Assembly (NCBI GenBank): GCA_014728115.1
Contig: WJME01000118.1
Coordinates: forward strand, 1-64,000
Length of the DNA stretch: 64,000 nucleotides
DNA from: Candidatus Zhuqueibacterota bacterium
GTDB lineage: Bacteria > Zhuqueibacterota > Zhuqueibacteria > Residuimicrobiales > Oceaniaggregativiventaceae
Direction of reading: 5' to 3'
Shown: piece after piece, positions 50,825-60,345 of the stretch
Layout of the letters: every line of letters begins with the position of its first letter
How positions within the stretch are numbered: the stretch's first letter is position 1
Position numbers and translations under genes: made by a program
The notes under the pieces: model-generated
Seen by the model: the letters and a program-made list of their open reading frames with translations, nothing else
What the model was told of the DNA's origin: nothing
Database searches by the model: none

Positions 50825-53800
50825 ATGAAGCGAGTTTTAATTTTATTATTTCTATTATGCATAGCTGCCCAGTCGCTATATGCGCAAGCTCTTTCAGGCA
50901 ATGTGCTGGATAACCATCCCATGCACTGGGCACGCTATTATGCCCGAAATATATTGGACCGTAACCTGGTCTATTGCCCGGTTTGGAATATCGGGCTGGT
51001 TACCGATTCCAATCTTTCACCTGGTCAGGGTCTGGAGTGGCCCGGTAGTGAAGGATTGGGGTATGGATCCTATTTCGTGTTTTATATCGGAACCAAAGTC
51101 ACAGATATGTCGGAATATCGCGGTAAGGTCATTCCGGAAAATTGGGACGGCGCTGAAATCAAAATCGTCAGCGATTCCTATATGCCTCATACCAGTCAGC
51201 ACTCTGTTGCCCAGACCTCCACAGATCGAACACACCAACAGGTATGGGCGCCGATGCCGGGTTATTTCAATGATGGTATCTATGGATTCATCGAGGGAAT
51301 CAATGAAGATGTCAATAATGATGGCGAACTGCAGCCTTCTGAAGATGTCAATTTAAACGGCCGGCTCGATGAATATGTGGATCCCCCGGATAATCTGATC
51401 AAAAGTTTGGCGATCAGTACGGATAAACGGACCTGGCCGAAATGGTGGCCCGGTGGATCCTATATCGGTGATACCCGACCTCCGGCAGGTCGTCCTCCCA
51501 GAACCATAGAAGCCGGAAGGCGCGCTGGTCGCTGGAACGGCGAATACAAATCTGCCCCCATCGCTGACCAGGAAACCTTGTATTTTATGGACGATCACGA
51601 AAACGATGCCTGGAATGATTATCGCGAAGGCTATTACTGGCCCATGAAAAACGATGACGGTACCCCGGATACGCGTACCTGGCACGAAGGCGGGATCGCC
51701 GGTGCCGGTATCGAAGTGGAAAGCCGTACCTATGCCTGGTTCCATCCCTTGGCCGAGGATTTGCTGGTCTCGGTATACCGGGTGAGAAACTATAGCGATT
51801 ATGTGCTCGATCGCGTCGTGACCGGGATGTGGGCCGATGCCAATATCGTCAGAAGCGATTATAACGCTACCAACTATATACAGGCGCAATACGATTATAC
51901 CGGAAGCGGTGGTCGACTCGATTTCGATATTCTCTATCAGTGGCACCAGTTCCCTGAACAATTGTCCACCTATAAAAAAGTCGGTGTTTTTGCTTTCGCA
52001 TTTTTGGAAAGCCCGGGTATTGCTTATAATGATGCGGATGATGATTTCGATGGCCTGATCGATGAGTCTATGGAAGATGGCATCGATAATGATGGCGATT
52101 GGCGACCTTTTGCCGATATCGGCCTCGATCAGTTGGGACCCGGAGATACGGACTATTCCGGTCCTGATGCGGATGGGACCGAGGGCAACGGTGTATGGGA
52201 TACTGAAGATACCAACCTGAACGGTGCCCTGGATGAGGGCGAAGATGTCAATAAAAACAGCAAACTCGATTTTGAACCTGTCCGCGATGACCGCGGTGTC
52301 GACGGTGTTGGCCCGGATGAAAACGGTTGGCCAGGACCCGATCCTGATGGTTCAGAGTGCGATGCTGTAATGCAACTCGGTGAACCCAACTTTGATCTGA
52401 CCGATATCGATGAAGCGGATCAGGCCGGTTTGAAACACATCTATACCTATGAAGCGGCTAAGGATTTGAAAGACGATCGCGGTTTTTGGGATCTCTATCT
52501 CGAACGCGAAGCAACAGACGTGATCGAAACTGATGAAAATATCGTATTTACCTTTGGCGCCCGTGCCGTTAAACTCGAGCGCAACGAATGGAAACGATTT
52601 GTGATCGCCCTGGTGATGGGTGAAGACCAGGACGATGCCATTCGTAACAAAGCGACCATGCAGCGAATCTATAACCAGAACTATCAGTTCCTGACGCCGC
52701 CCTTACAGCCCACGCTTGTTTCCAATGTCACGGATCGCCGGGTAAGGCTGTATTGGGACACCGATGCGGAATCGTCCAAAGATCCGTTTTTCGGCGAGGA
52801 CTTTAACGGCTATCGCGTCTACAAGAGCACGGATCCAAAGTTTCTGGACATCAAAAAGATCTCTGATGCGTTTGGTAATGTGCTCCTCTTTATACCTTTG
52901 GAAATATTCGACAATGACGATGGGTTGACCGGCCCCCATCCCATTCCATTTCCTAATCTCGGTGCACATTATGATATGGGTAACGATACCGGTCTGCGCC
53001 ATGCCCTTGAAGATACTCTGGTGGATAACGGCCGAAAATATTACTATGCGGTCACCTCTATCGATGCGGGCAACACTGAGAATTTCTTTGAAAGAGGACT
53101 CGTGGGTGTCGATTATCCCATGGATGCCATGCCGAGCGAGTCTCCTTTTAATATTACCGTGAATCCGCTCGGTGAGGTTGTTTACCGTGATATTAATACC
53201 GCTGTTTGTATCCCCTCAGAGCCTGCTGCCGGATTCGTAGAACCCTTTGTCGATTCATTGAAAATCGATCATGTCAGTGGCTGGTCACGCGGAGGCATCT
53301 GGAATATCGATGTCTATAATAAAAATCATGTCAACCTAGACCATGAATACGAGTTGACCTTTTCGGATGATTATTGGCTGGATCAGATCACACCGCGATA
53401 CGAATGGGGCAATACCACAGGCATCCGCTGCATGAACATCACCACCGGCGACACCCTGTTCGATTTGCAATATGAAAACCCTCATGATTTTCAGACCGAG
53501 GCTTATACAGAACTCGAACGACAGATTTTTGAAGGGATGAAATTCGACTTCTACTTCCGCGGCTCCTACACTCCCAGTGGTGATGACATAAACTATCGGG
53601 GGATTGAAGTGGATAAAGAAAACGAATACGGTCGTGAAACTCTGGAATGGAAAAAATGGCAAACCAAGACCAAATCGAATTTGCGCGTCGAGCAGATCAG
53701 CGTGGTCGAACCCGGTGAGCCGCTTCCTTTCGACTTTGAGATCCGTATCGAAGATCACGTTGGCGTGGACACTTCTCTGGGTAGATGGCCTCTGATAAAA

Positions 53801-54466
53801 GAGTATCCGATCAACTTTACGACCTGGAATGTCACGGATCCGAACAATCCGCACCAGATGAAAGTTCAGATTCGATACGATAAATACAAGAACGGCGATA
53901 TCCCCGACGAGATGTATGGTCAGATCTGGGACAGTACCCGTGTTTTGATTACTTTTCCCAAACATGATGACGATTACAAGACATCGTATACCTTACGATT
54001 TTATAAAAATCCGTTCGATTCTTTAAAACCTGTCATTCCACCGGAACCGGGTGATGTCTTTCTCTTTAAGACGAATCGCAATCCGACCCGGCACGATACC
54101 CTGCGCTTCAAGGTCGATGGCGGAAAATGGGATGTGGAACGAGCCAAGATAGAGGCCCGGGATATCTATGTGGTCCCCGATCCCTATGTGGTATCGAGCT
54201 CGTACGAGGAGATTTACGAGTTGGCAGGATATACGCAAAGACGAGTGGATTTTGTGAACCTGCCACCCCAATGTCAGATCAGGATCTTTACGGCAAGTGG
54301 AAGGCTGGTGAGTACGATCCAGCACGATTCGGATGTTGACTTTGGCCGGCATTCGTGGAATCTGACAAGCGATGACGGGCCCGAAGTCGCCTTTGGAATG
54401 TACTTTTTTGTGGTCGAAACCGAAGATATGGGTACGTTCCGTGGAAAGTTTGCTGTCATCAAATAA
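50825..54466 (+). CDS. Giant exported protein with C-terminal sorting-type domain
   Basis: About 1213 residues from the ATG at 50825, which gives a good signal peptide (ILLFLLCIAAQSLYAQ) with AAGGA about 9 nt upstream. The frame is open from 50762. Several Asp/Asn-rich, dockerin-like calcium loops occur between ~165 and ~500: DVNNDGELQPSEDVNLNGRL, DADDDFDGLIDE, DNDGDWRPFADI, DTNLNGALDEGED, DVNKNSKLDFE. A fibronectin-like segment follows (VRLYWDTDAESSKDPFFGED, FNGYRVYKSTDP). The last ~90 residues are a diverged sorting-type beta domain (IRIFTASGRLVSTIQHDSDV, GMYFFVVETEDMGTFRGKF). It is a secreted surface protein and the last gene of the LacI operon, closed by a terminator. The exact role is unknown. 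Confidence 0.85.
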   Translation: MKRVLILLFLLCIAAQSLYAQALSGNVLDNHPMHWARYYARNILDRNLVYCPVWNIGLVTDSNLSPGQGLEWPGSEGLGYGSYFVFYIGTKVTDMSEYRGKVIPENWDGAEIKIVSDSYMPHTSQHSVAQTSTDRTHQQVWAPMPGYFNDGIYGFIEGINEDVNNDGELQPSEDVNLNGRLDEYVDPPDNLIKSLAISTDKRTWPKWWPGGSYIGDTRPPAGRPPRTIEAGRRAGRWNGEYKSAPIADQETLYFMDDHENDAWNDYREGYYWPMKNDDGTPDTRTWHEGGIAGAGIEVESRTYAWFHPLAEDLLVSVYRVRNYSDYVLDRVVTGMWADANIVRSDYNATNYIQAQYDYTGSGGRLDFDILYQWHQFPEQLSTYKKVGVFAFAFLESPGIAYNDADDDFDGLIDESMEDGIDNDGDWRPFADIGLDQLGPGDTDYSGPDADGTEGNGVWDTEDTNLNGALDEGEDVNKNSKLDFEPVRDDRGVDGVGPDENGWPGPDPDGSECDAVMQLGEPNFDLTDIDEADQAGLKHIYTYEAAKDLKDDRGFWDLYLEREATDVIETDENIVFTFGARAVKLERNEWKRFVIALVMGEDQDDAIRNKATMQRIYNQNYQFLTPPLQPTLVSNVTDRRVRLYWDTDAESSKDPFFGEDFNGYRVYKSTDPKFLDIKKISDAFGNVLLFIPLEIFDNDDGLTGPHPIPFPNLGAHYDMGNDTGLRHALEDTLVDNGRKYYYAVTSIDAGNTENFFERGLVGVDYPMDAMPSESPFNITVNPLGEVVYRDINTAVCIPSEPAAGFVEPFVDSLKIDHVSGWSRGGIWNIDVYNKNHVNLDHEYELTFSDDYWLDQITPRYEWGNTTGIRCMNITTGDTLFDLQYENPHDFQTEAYTELERQIFEGMKFDFYFRGSYTPSGDDINYRGIEVDKENEYGRETLEWKKWQTKTKSNLRVEQISVVEPGEPLPFDFEIRIEDHVGVDTSLGRWPLIKEYPINFTTWNVTDPNNPHQMKVQIRYDKYKNGDIPDEMYGQIWDSTRVLITFPKHDDDYKTSYTLRFYKNPFDSLKPVIPPEPGDVFLFKTNRNPTRHDTLRFKVDGGKWDVERAKIEARDIYVVPDPYVVSSSYEEIYELAGYTQRRVDFVNLPPQCQIRIFTASGRLVSTIQHDSDVDFGRHSWNLTSDDGPEVAFGMYFFVVETEDMGTFRGKFAVIK

Positions 54467-54471
54467 TAATA

Positions 54472-54511
54472 GGGTGTAGAATCTGCAAAATCAGATTCTG
54501 CACCCCTTTTT
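54472..54511 (+). terminator. Rho-independent terminator of the LacI-TonB operon
   Basis: GGGTGTAGAATCTG (54472-54485), CAAAAT loop, CAGATTCTGCACCC (54492-54505); 14 pairs including one G-U, followed by CTTTTTC. Confidence 0.88.
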
Positions 54512-54639
54512 CTAAAGTTTCTAAAAAGATTTGATATGGAGGTTGTGAAAAAGGTTACAAGAGGGTTGCAAATAGTTGTCATGTTTAAACAGTTGAATTT
54601 TAGCTAATTTTCATTTAATCCTATTTTATTTTAATATAG

Positions 54640-56223
54640 ATGATTGTGAGGATGATCAATATCAATACCCGTATAAAATTATTTTCTGCCGGATTACTGA
54701 TCCTGCTCTTGATCTCCTGTGGTAAAAAACAAGAGAGGTATATAGACCAGGCTGAAATCGTGGCAAAGGTCGGTGACCGGGTGATTACGGCTGATGAATT
54801 TAAATATAATTTTGAATTCGGACTGTCTACCTTTCGCCAGGGACCCGATGCGCGCAAAACATATTTGAATTATATGATCAAAGAGTTATTGCTGGCGAGT
54901 GAAGGCTACCGCCTGGGTCTGAACAAGAGCGAATATGTGCAATCCCGTCTCGAGCGACGACGCTATAATACGTTGCTGGAATCCTATATCCAAACCCATG
55001 TACGCGATAAAGTCGACATTCCGGATCAGGAGGTGCGGGATGCCTTGAAAAAATCCACTGTGACATTCAAGTTGCTTATTTTACCGGCCCCTTCTCAAAA
55101 CGAGGCTGAACAAATTCGGGCCGCCGCAAGCGAATCGAGTTTGTCCGCTTATCTGGATAAAAAGCTGCAACAGGCCGAAATGCCGCTTGAAGACAAGCGT
55201 AAATACCAAACCGGCTGGGTCGATTTTCTCGACTTGCCGCCGCATGTTCTTGAAAAGGTTGTGGATCTGGATATGGGCCACACCTCGGAACCCTTTCGTT
55301 TTGGCGAAGGCTATGCTGTTGCTGAAGTTTTGGATATCAACCGAACGAGTATCACACAGTCTGAACTCGAACACGGAAGTCGCAAACGAGATATCCAGGC
55401 ACGACTCTATAACATCGAAGCAGATCGCATCGTGAGAGGACTCATGGATTCTGTGCTCACCCCCATGCAGGTGCGCGTCAAAGGCGGAGTGGTACAGGAT
55501 CTGACAAATCCGCTCTATGAGTGGTTTCAGGCCGGATTGCCGGATAACCAATCCATTTTTGATGTGATCGAGGATACACCCGATTCTGCCAGGGACTATG
55601 TCGAACCCATCAAAGCGCTGATGGATGAAACCCTGGTGACCATGAACAAGGGTGAAAAAACGGTTCGGGATTACCTCGAACATATGGATTATTATCGCAA
55701 AGCGCTGGGTCAATCCGCATCATTCGATGATTTTAGCACCCGTCTGACCACCGAAATTGGCCGATGGATTAAAAATGATACCTTTGTCAATCTGGCCGAT
55801 CAAGAAGGATTGGCAGACGATCCGGGAATCCAGCGGGATTTGGAGCGATGGGAGCAAAAATGGACCTATGACATGTATCGGCACGAGTCGGTCAAAGAGC
55901 TCTCTGTCACCGAAGAAGAGATGAAAGAGTATTTCAAACATCGCTGGCGCGAATTGGATATCGCCAACGTCGATACGACCCGATTCTACAAATACAAAAA
56001 TGCCGTTCATAATGCTCTTTTGCATGAAAAACAAACCGCACTGTTGGAAGAGGAAATAAATGAACTGAAAAACCGTTATCCTGTCTGGATCGATCACGAT
56101 TTGCTTTATGAGATCGATCTTGTGGATAGTCTCAAATCTTCTCAGACCAGCTATTTTCTCAGGGACAAATTTTCCGGTCAGGCAGTGATTCCAATCGTGG
56201 ATATGAAATGGATGGGATTTTGA
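54640..56223 (+). CDS. SurA/PrsA-like peptidyl-prolyl isomerase lipoprotein
   Basis: 527 residues. It has a lipoprotein signal (LLILLLISCGKK). The N-terminal ~150 residues have the SurA-N helical chaperone pattern (AEIVAKVGDRVITADEFKYN, MIKELLLASEGYRLGLNKSEYV). A parvulin-like domain follows at ~140-260 (FKLLILPAPSQNEAEQIRAA, GWVDFLDLPPHVLEKVVDLD, GHTSEPFRFGEGYAVAEVLD), somewhat degenerate. A long helical C-terminal arm follows. It would help fold exported proteins in the periplasm from a lipid anchor. There is no clear ribosome-binding site before the ATG at 54640; the in-frame ATG at 54652 touches GTGAGG, so the start is uncertain. It lies behind the terminator of the giant exported protein. 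Confidence 0.82.
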   Translation: MIVRMININTRIKLFSAGLLILLLISCGKKQERYIDQAEIVAKVGDRVITADEFKYNFEFGLSTFRQGPDARKTYLNYMIKELLLASEGYRLGLNKSEYVQSRLERRRYNTLLESYIQTHVRDKVDIPDQEVRDALKKSTVTFKLLILPAPSQNEAEQIRAAASESSLSAYLDKKLQQAEMPLEDKRKYQTGWVDFLDLPPHVLEKVVDLDMGHTSEPFRFGEGYAVAEVLDINRTSITQSELEHGSRKRDIQARLYNIEADRIVRGLMDSVLTPMQVRVKGGVVQDLTNPLYEWFQAGLPDNQSIFDVIEDTPDSARDYVEPIKALMDETLVTMNKGEKTVRDYLEHMDYYRKALGQSASFDDFSTRLTTEIGRWIKNDTFVNLADQEGLADDPGIQRDLERWEQKWTYDMYRHESVKELSVTEEEMKEYFKHRWRELDIANVDTTRFYKYKNAVHNALLHEKQTALLEEEINELKNRYPVWIDHDLLYEIDLVDSLKSSQTSYFLRDKFSGQAVIPIVDMKWMGF

Positions 56224-56429
56224 GTGCTATTTTATTTATGCAGTCTTTTTCAACAAGCACAAGTATTCAAAGGCTAGGCAAGCCGACTGGTCTGGTCTGC
56301 TGTTTTCCGCCACACGAGATATAAAGTGGGTGATTCGAACTTAAATTGCAAGTGAACCAAAAATAGGGAGGTCGCGGAGAAAATCGGTTGTTTGCAATAC
56401 CTAATTTATAACCCTTAAAGGAGGAACGT

Positions 56430-58541
56430 ATGAAGAATTTCGCTATGATCTGTAGCGCATGTATTCTTGTTCTGCTGCTCGCCGGATCATCTTTTGGCCA
56501 GATCTATCTGGACGGTGATGATGCAGACTGGGGCGCCGTGCCCTATGCTGTGGAAGAGTGGGTCAACGGTGAAGAAGGTCTGTATCCGGACGAAGTCGGT
56601 GCTATCGTGACCGATAATGTTGATATCAAGAGCGTTAAAGCCGTAATTTTGGAAAACTCTCTTTACTGGTATCTGCAGTTCTGGGGTGGTCCTGCCTGGC
56701 CCAATGACGCAAAGAAGAAAGAAGTGGATGGTGTACCTGTCGCACGATCCCGTGGATATTATCATGTTCTTCTCGATCTCGACAACAATGTGGAAACCGG
56801 TTGGAAAACCGACTGGTATGAAGCCCATTATACCACGGTTGGCTATCTGGCCAGCCAAGGATTCGAAGGTGCCGAACCTATTGGTGCTGAACTTTGGGTC
56901 GAGTGGGGAGCAAAATATTTTTATCCACCTCCCCATAACGACAGTGGTGGTGTCAAAAATGACGGTGTTGATGAAGTCATGTTTTGGTACACCGATTGGC
57001 AGGAATACGATGGTGTATCCGATAACGATATAAAATTTGATATCACTGAATATGCGATTCAGGATCCCGATTCTGCTGACGGTATGATGTGGCAAGGAAC
57101 GAGCCTCAATCAGACGAGCCATAATGAAGATCTCGCCAATGATTCCCTGCGCTATTTCTGGTGGGGGCATGCCTGGGGCGACGACTTTATGGAAGTCGGC
57201 TCCGAGCTCACTCCTGTAATCGAATACTTTGAAGACAAAGGATTCGATTTTTTCAACGAAGGCGATGTCATCGGAGTTGCTGGATTCTCTGAAACGCCAG
57301 CTGATGACTGGGGTGTCGACATTACCACTCGCGGCCAAATCTTATGTCCCAAGATCAAAAAACGTCCTTCCAGCATCACCTTTGATGGTGATGACTCGGA
57401 TTGGGCCGACGTCCCAATGGCTGTCGAAGAATGGGTCAATGGTGAAGAAGGTCTCTATCCTGATGAAGTCGGTGCCATCGTGACCGATAACGTAGATGTC
57501 AAAGAGGTCAAAGCCTTTGTCAATCCCGAAGAAGAAGCCATTTACTGGTTCCTGCGTTTCTGGGGCGGACCTGCCTGGCCCAATGACGCTAAAAAGAAAG
57601 AAGTTGACGGTGTACCCGTCAGCCGTACCCGTGGATACTATCACGTGCTTCTCGATCTCGATAATAACATCGAAACCGGTTGGAAGACCGACTGGTATGA
57701 AGCCCATTACACGACCGTGGGTTATCTTGCCAGCCAGGGATTCGAAGATGCCGAGCCTCTGGGCGCCGAGGTCTGGGTCGAATGGGGTGCCAAATACTAT
57801 TACCCACCTCCCCACAACGACAGCGGAGGAATCAAGAATGATGGCGTAGATGAAGTCCTTGCCTGGTTGGATGACTGGTCCGAGTATGACGGCGTCTCCG
57901 ATAATGATATAAAGTTTGCTGTGGGTGAGTATGCAATCACCGATCCCGATTCTGCGACCGGGATGCGCCACGATGGTTTGGTACCAAACCAGGACAGCCA
58001 AGATCAATCTCTCCTTACCGGTGTGCCGGAATTCTTTGCTCATGCCTGGGGAGAGGATTTTCTCGAAGCCGGTAATACCATCGCTCCGATCAAAAAGTAT
58101 TTCATGACCAAGACGGGTGAAGAATTCTTTAAACCCGGCGATGTCATCGGTGTCTGTGGTTTTTCTGAAACCCCTGCTGATGACTGGGGTGTGGATATCA
58201 CCACACGCGGCGAAATCGTGGTCGGTGAAGTAACAGCTGTTGCCAAGGATGCCCGGGTCATTGAAGGCTATGAACTGGCCAATAATTATCCGAATCCTTT
58301 CAACCCCACCACCACAATCAATTACCGTGTTCCGGTCAATGCCGATGTATCTATCGTGATCTATAATACTCTGGGTCAGATTGTGCGTACATTGGTTGAT
58401 AGCCGTGTCGCTGAAGGCATGCATTCTGTTGTCTGGGATGGACGCAACGATGCCGGTATGTCTTTGCCGAGTGGGCTCTATTATTACCACCTGGAAACGG
58501 ATAATTTTTCCGAAACCAAAAAGATGATGCTGCTCAAATAG
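56430..58541 (+). CDS. Secreted protein with two CBM9-like repeats and a sorting tail
   Basis: 703 residues with a signal peptide (LVLLLAGSSFGQ) and an excellent AAAGGAGG ribosome-binding site. Residues ~25-315 and ~316-597 are two copies of one ~285-residue module. Each opens with I(Y/T)xDGDD(A/S)DW, contains EEWVNGEEGLYPDEVGAIVT, YYHVLLDLDNN(V/I)ETGWKTDW, PPPHNDSGG and ends GVDITTRG. The opening resembles the CBM9/DOMON-like fold that binds sugars, but the match is weak. The last ~90 residues are a FlgD/type A sorting-type domain (NYPNPFNPTTTINYRVPV, LPSGLYYYHLETDNF), which would direct export and surface attachment. It is separated by a terminator from the following foldase gene. Probably abundant, judging by its ribosome-binding site (inference). 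Confidence 0.85.
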   Translation: MKNFAMICSACILVLLLAGSSFGQIYLDGDDADWGAVPYAVEEWVNGEEGLYPDEVGAIVTDNVDIKSVKAVILENSLYWYLQFWGGPAWPNDAKKKEVDGVPVARSRGYYHVLLDLDNNVETGWKTDWYEAHYTTVGYLASQGFEGAEPIGAELWVEWGAKYFYPPPHNDSGGVKNDGVDEVMFWYTDWQEYDGVSDNDIKFDITEYAIQDPDSADGMMWQGTSLNQTSHNEDLANDSLRYFWWGHAWGDDFMEVGSELTPVIEYFEDKGFDFFNEGDVIGVAGFSETPADDWGVDITTRGQILCPKIKKRPSSITFDGDDSDWADVPMAVEEWVNGEEGLYPDEVGAIVTDNVDVKEVKAFVNPEEEAIYWFLRFWGGPAWPNDAKKKEVDGVPVSRTRGYYHVLLDLDNNIETGWKTDWYEAHYTTVGYLASQGFEDAEPLGAEVWVEWGAKYYYPPPHNDSGGIKNDGVDEVLAWLDDWSEYDGVSDNDIKFAVGEYAITDPDSATGMRHDGLVPNQDSQDQSLLTGVPEFFAHAWGEDFLEAGNTIAPIKKYFMTKTGEEFFKPGDVIGVCGFSETPADDWGVDITTRGEIVVGEVTAVAKDARVIEGYELANNYPNPFNPTTTINYRVPVNADVSIVIYNTLGQIVRTLVDSRVAEGMHSVVWDGRNDAGMSLPSGLYYYHLETDNFSETKKMMLLK
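56502..58220 (+). repeat. Tandem duplication of a ~873-bp coding module
   Basis: Copy 1 (56502-57374) and copy 2 (57375-58220) encode related modules. The first ~160 residues are nearly identical in protein sequence but differ at many synonymous bases. The middle ~40 residues (after DPDSA) are diverged. Confidence 0.9.
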
Positions 58542-58561
58542 TATCTCTTTGACATGAAATC

Positions 58562-58598
58562 ATGTGGGGTCGTTTATAGCAAACGACCCCACATTTTT
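58562..58598 (+). terminator. Strong terminator between the secreted protein and the foldase
   Basis: ATGTGGGGTCGTTT (58562-58575), ATAGC loop, AAACGACCCCACAT (58581-58594); fourteen perfect pairs followed by TTTTAT. Confidence 0.92.
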
Positions 58599-58628
58599 AT
58601 ATATACATATCAAGAGGAAATGATATAC

Positions 58629-60071
58629 ATGAATAAAGCACGACTGATTATCCTTGTTGCCCTGGTTGGCTGTCTGGCACTCTTATCTTTAATGTGCGGA
58701 CCAAAGGACAAGACGGTCCTCGCCACCTTTGATGGCGGAGCAGTACACATTGATGACTATATCGAATACTATCTCAGCGCATCCAGACATAAACCCGAGA
58801 TGATGCCCACAGAAGAAGATTTGCGCAAAACGGTCTCGATTAAAGCCATGGAAAAAATTGCGATTTTGGAAGCCCGGGAACAGGGATTGGATCAAGACGA
58901 AGAGTTGGTCTCTGCATTGAAGCAACGAAAGAGACGGATCCTGTTTTACCGGTATATGCAGGAACAGGTCATTCCTTCCGTGATCACCGACAGTCTCATT
59001 CAGGCCTATTATGATCATTTCTCTCCGCAATACAATATCAAATATATTATTCGTCCCGTGGTCGAAACATCCACGCCGGAATTTGCCGAGGCACAAAAAG
59101 ATACCATCGAACATGTTTATCGATTGCTGAAATCCGGCAGACCTTTCGAGTCCCTGGCAAATGAATACTCTCAGGATATCACCACCAACAAAAAGGGAGG
59201 TGATCTCGGCTATGTCATTCGCGAATCCCTGGGAGATGCCAAACTGCGCGCCGTGATGGATACTTTGTCAGAATATGCTTATTCTGAACCTTTTAGAGGA
59301 TATAACGGCTATTATATCCTGTACAAGGGCGAAAGCCGCACCGTACCTGTGCCACCTTTTGAAGAAGCGCGTCCCAAAATCTGGCGGTCACTATACAAAA
59401 CACGACAGCATGTCATTAAAGATAAAGTCGAAAAACAGTTTGAGGACATTTCAAAAGACTATAACCTCGTGATCCACGAGGATGTCATCGAGCAAATTAA
59501 CCAAAAAGCCGGAGCTGCTCCAGGGTCATCTACTCTGAAACTCTTGGATTATAGCAGTGAACTGGATCAAGATGATATGGACCGGGTGCTTGCCTCGTAT
59601 GACGGTGGCGTCGTCAAAGTATATGATCTGTTCAAGGTTGAAAATAAAGAACCCGATAATGCTCTCGATTTCAGGGATCGTCTGATCGTCATTGCTCAAC
59701 AACAAATCATGGGCATGCATGCCGAATCTATGGGACTCGACGAGACCCCTGAAATACAGGAACAGATTCAAATGATCAGAGCAGCCCTTTTGAGAAATGA
59801 ATTGTCGATTATTACCATACGAAATAAAGTGGATGCACGTATCGATTCCCTCAGGGAAGAACATAAAGATGAGCTGACAGAAGGCGAACTGCACAGACTG
59901 GTGCAAAAGAGACAGTGGGATTTTGAAAGAGAGATCAAGGCACAGTTTGAAGAGAGAATGAAAGAAAAATACAATTTCGAATGGGTAACAGGTAATTTTG
60001 ACCGCGCTCTCGACCAGGCCCGGCAAGCCAAGGAAGAGCAAAATCTTGAGGTGGAAAAGGCAAAAAGTTAA
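58629..60071 (+). CDS. Parvulin-type peptidyl-prolyl isomerase lipoprotein
   Basis: 480 residues from the ATG at 58629, with AGAGGAA about 10 nt upstream; the frame open from 58554 runs through the terminator and is not used. The signal is a lipoprotein type (LALLSLMCGPKD). A SurA-like N-terminal chaperone region (TFDGGAVHIDDYIEYYLSA) precedes a parvulin domain at ~112-235 (NIKYIIRPVVETSTPEF, VYRLLKSGRPFESLANEYS, NKKGGDLGYVIRESLGDAKL). A charged helical C-terminal arm follows. It should assist folding or passage of exported proteins through the periplasm. It is paired with the secreted protein just upstream, as the 54640 foldase is with the giant protein. Confidence 0.9.
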   Translation: MNKARLIILVALVGCLALLSLMCGPKDKTVLATFDGGAVHIDDYIEYYLSASRHKPEMMPTEEDLRKTVSIKAMEKIAILEAREQGLDQDEELVSALKQRKRRILFYRYMQEQVIPSVITDSLIQAYYDHFSPQYNIKYIIRPVVETSTPEFAEAQKDTIEHVYRLLKSGRPFESLANEYSQDITTNKKGGDLGYVIRESLGDAKLRAVMDTLSEYAYSEPFRGYNGYYILYKGESRTVPVPPFEEARPKIWRSLYKTRQHVIKDKVEKQFEDISKDYNLVIHEDVIEQINQKAGAAPGSSTLKLLDYSSELDQDDMDRVLASYDGGVVKVYDLFKVENKEPDNALDFRDRLIVIAQQQIMGMHAESMGLDETPEIQEQIQMIRAALLRNELSIITIRNKVDARIDSLREEHKDELTEGELHRLVQKRQWDFEREIKAQFEERMKEKYNFEWVTGNFDRALDQARQAKEEQNLEVEKAKS

Positions 60072-60215
60072 CCTGGACGCTTTAATACAGGAGCCGGCTC
60101 GTTACCAACTGATGATACCAATATGCGGGCATGATTAGCTTTAAATGGATGAAATGGCAGGAAAAGTTGTTTAATCTCTTGGTCAATTTCATGTCAATAA
60201 AAAAAATGAAAACAT

Positions 60216-60266
60216 GGCTGTCCCTTTGGAGAGTGATGATCCCTCTCTCACCGGACAGCCTTTTTT
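60216..60266 (+). terminator. Rho-independent terminator after the parvulin gene
   Basis: GGCTGTCC (60216-60223) pairs with GGACAGCC (60253-60260), enclosing an inner GAGAG/CTCTC stem; TTTTTT follows at 60261-60266. Confidence 0.85.
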
Positions 60267-60345
60267 ATGCGCAGTGCGTTTCTATTCTCTGTGAACCATT
60301 GGCTTGCCACAGTCCCTATTTACGCTCTTGAATAGAGGTGATCGA

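Noticed and set aside
54536-54607. 23-codon open frame between terminator and the first foldase
   Set aside because: Too short and without a ribosome-binding site or any conserved feature that I can see.
57342-58490. 382-residue antisense open frame
   Set aside because: It is a shadow of the duplicated secreted-protein gene; no ribosome-binding site, no family features, and the plus-strand gene is certain. The 283-residue antisense frame at 56487-57338 is the matching shadow of the other copy.
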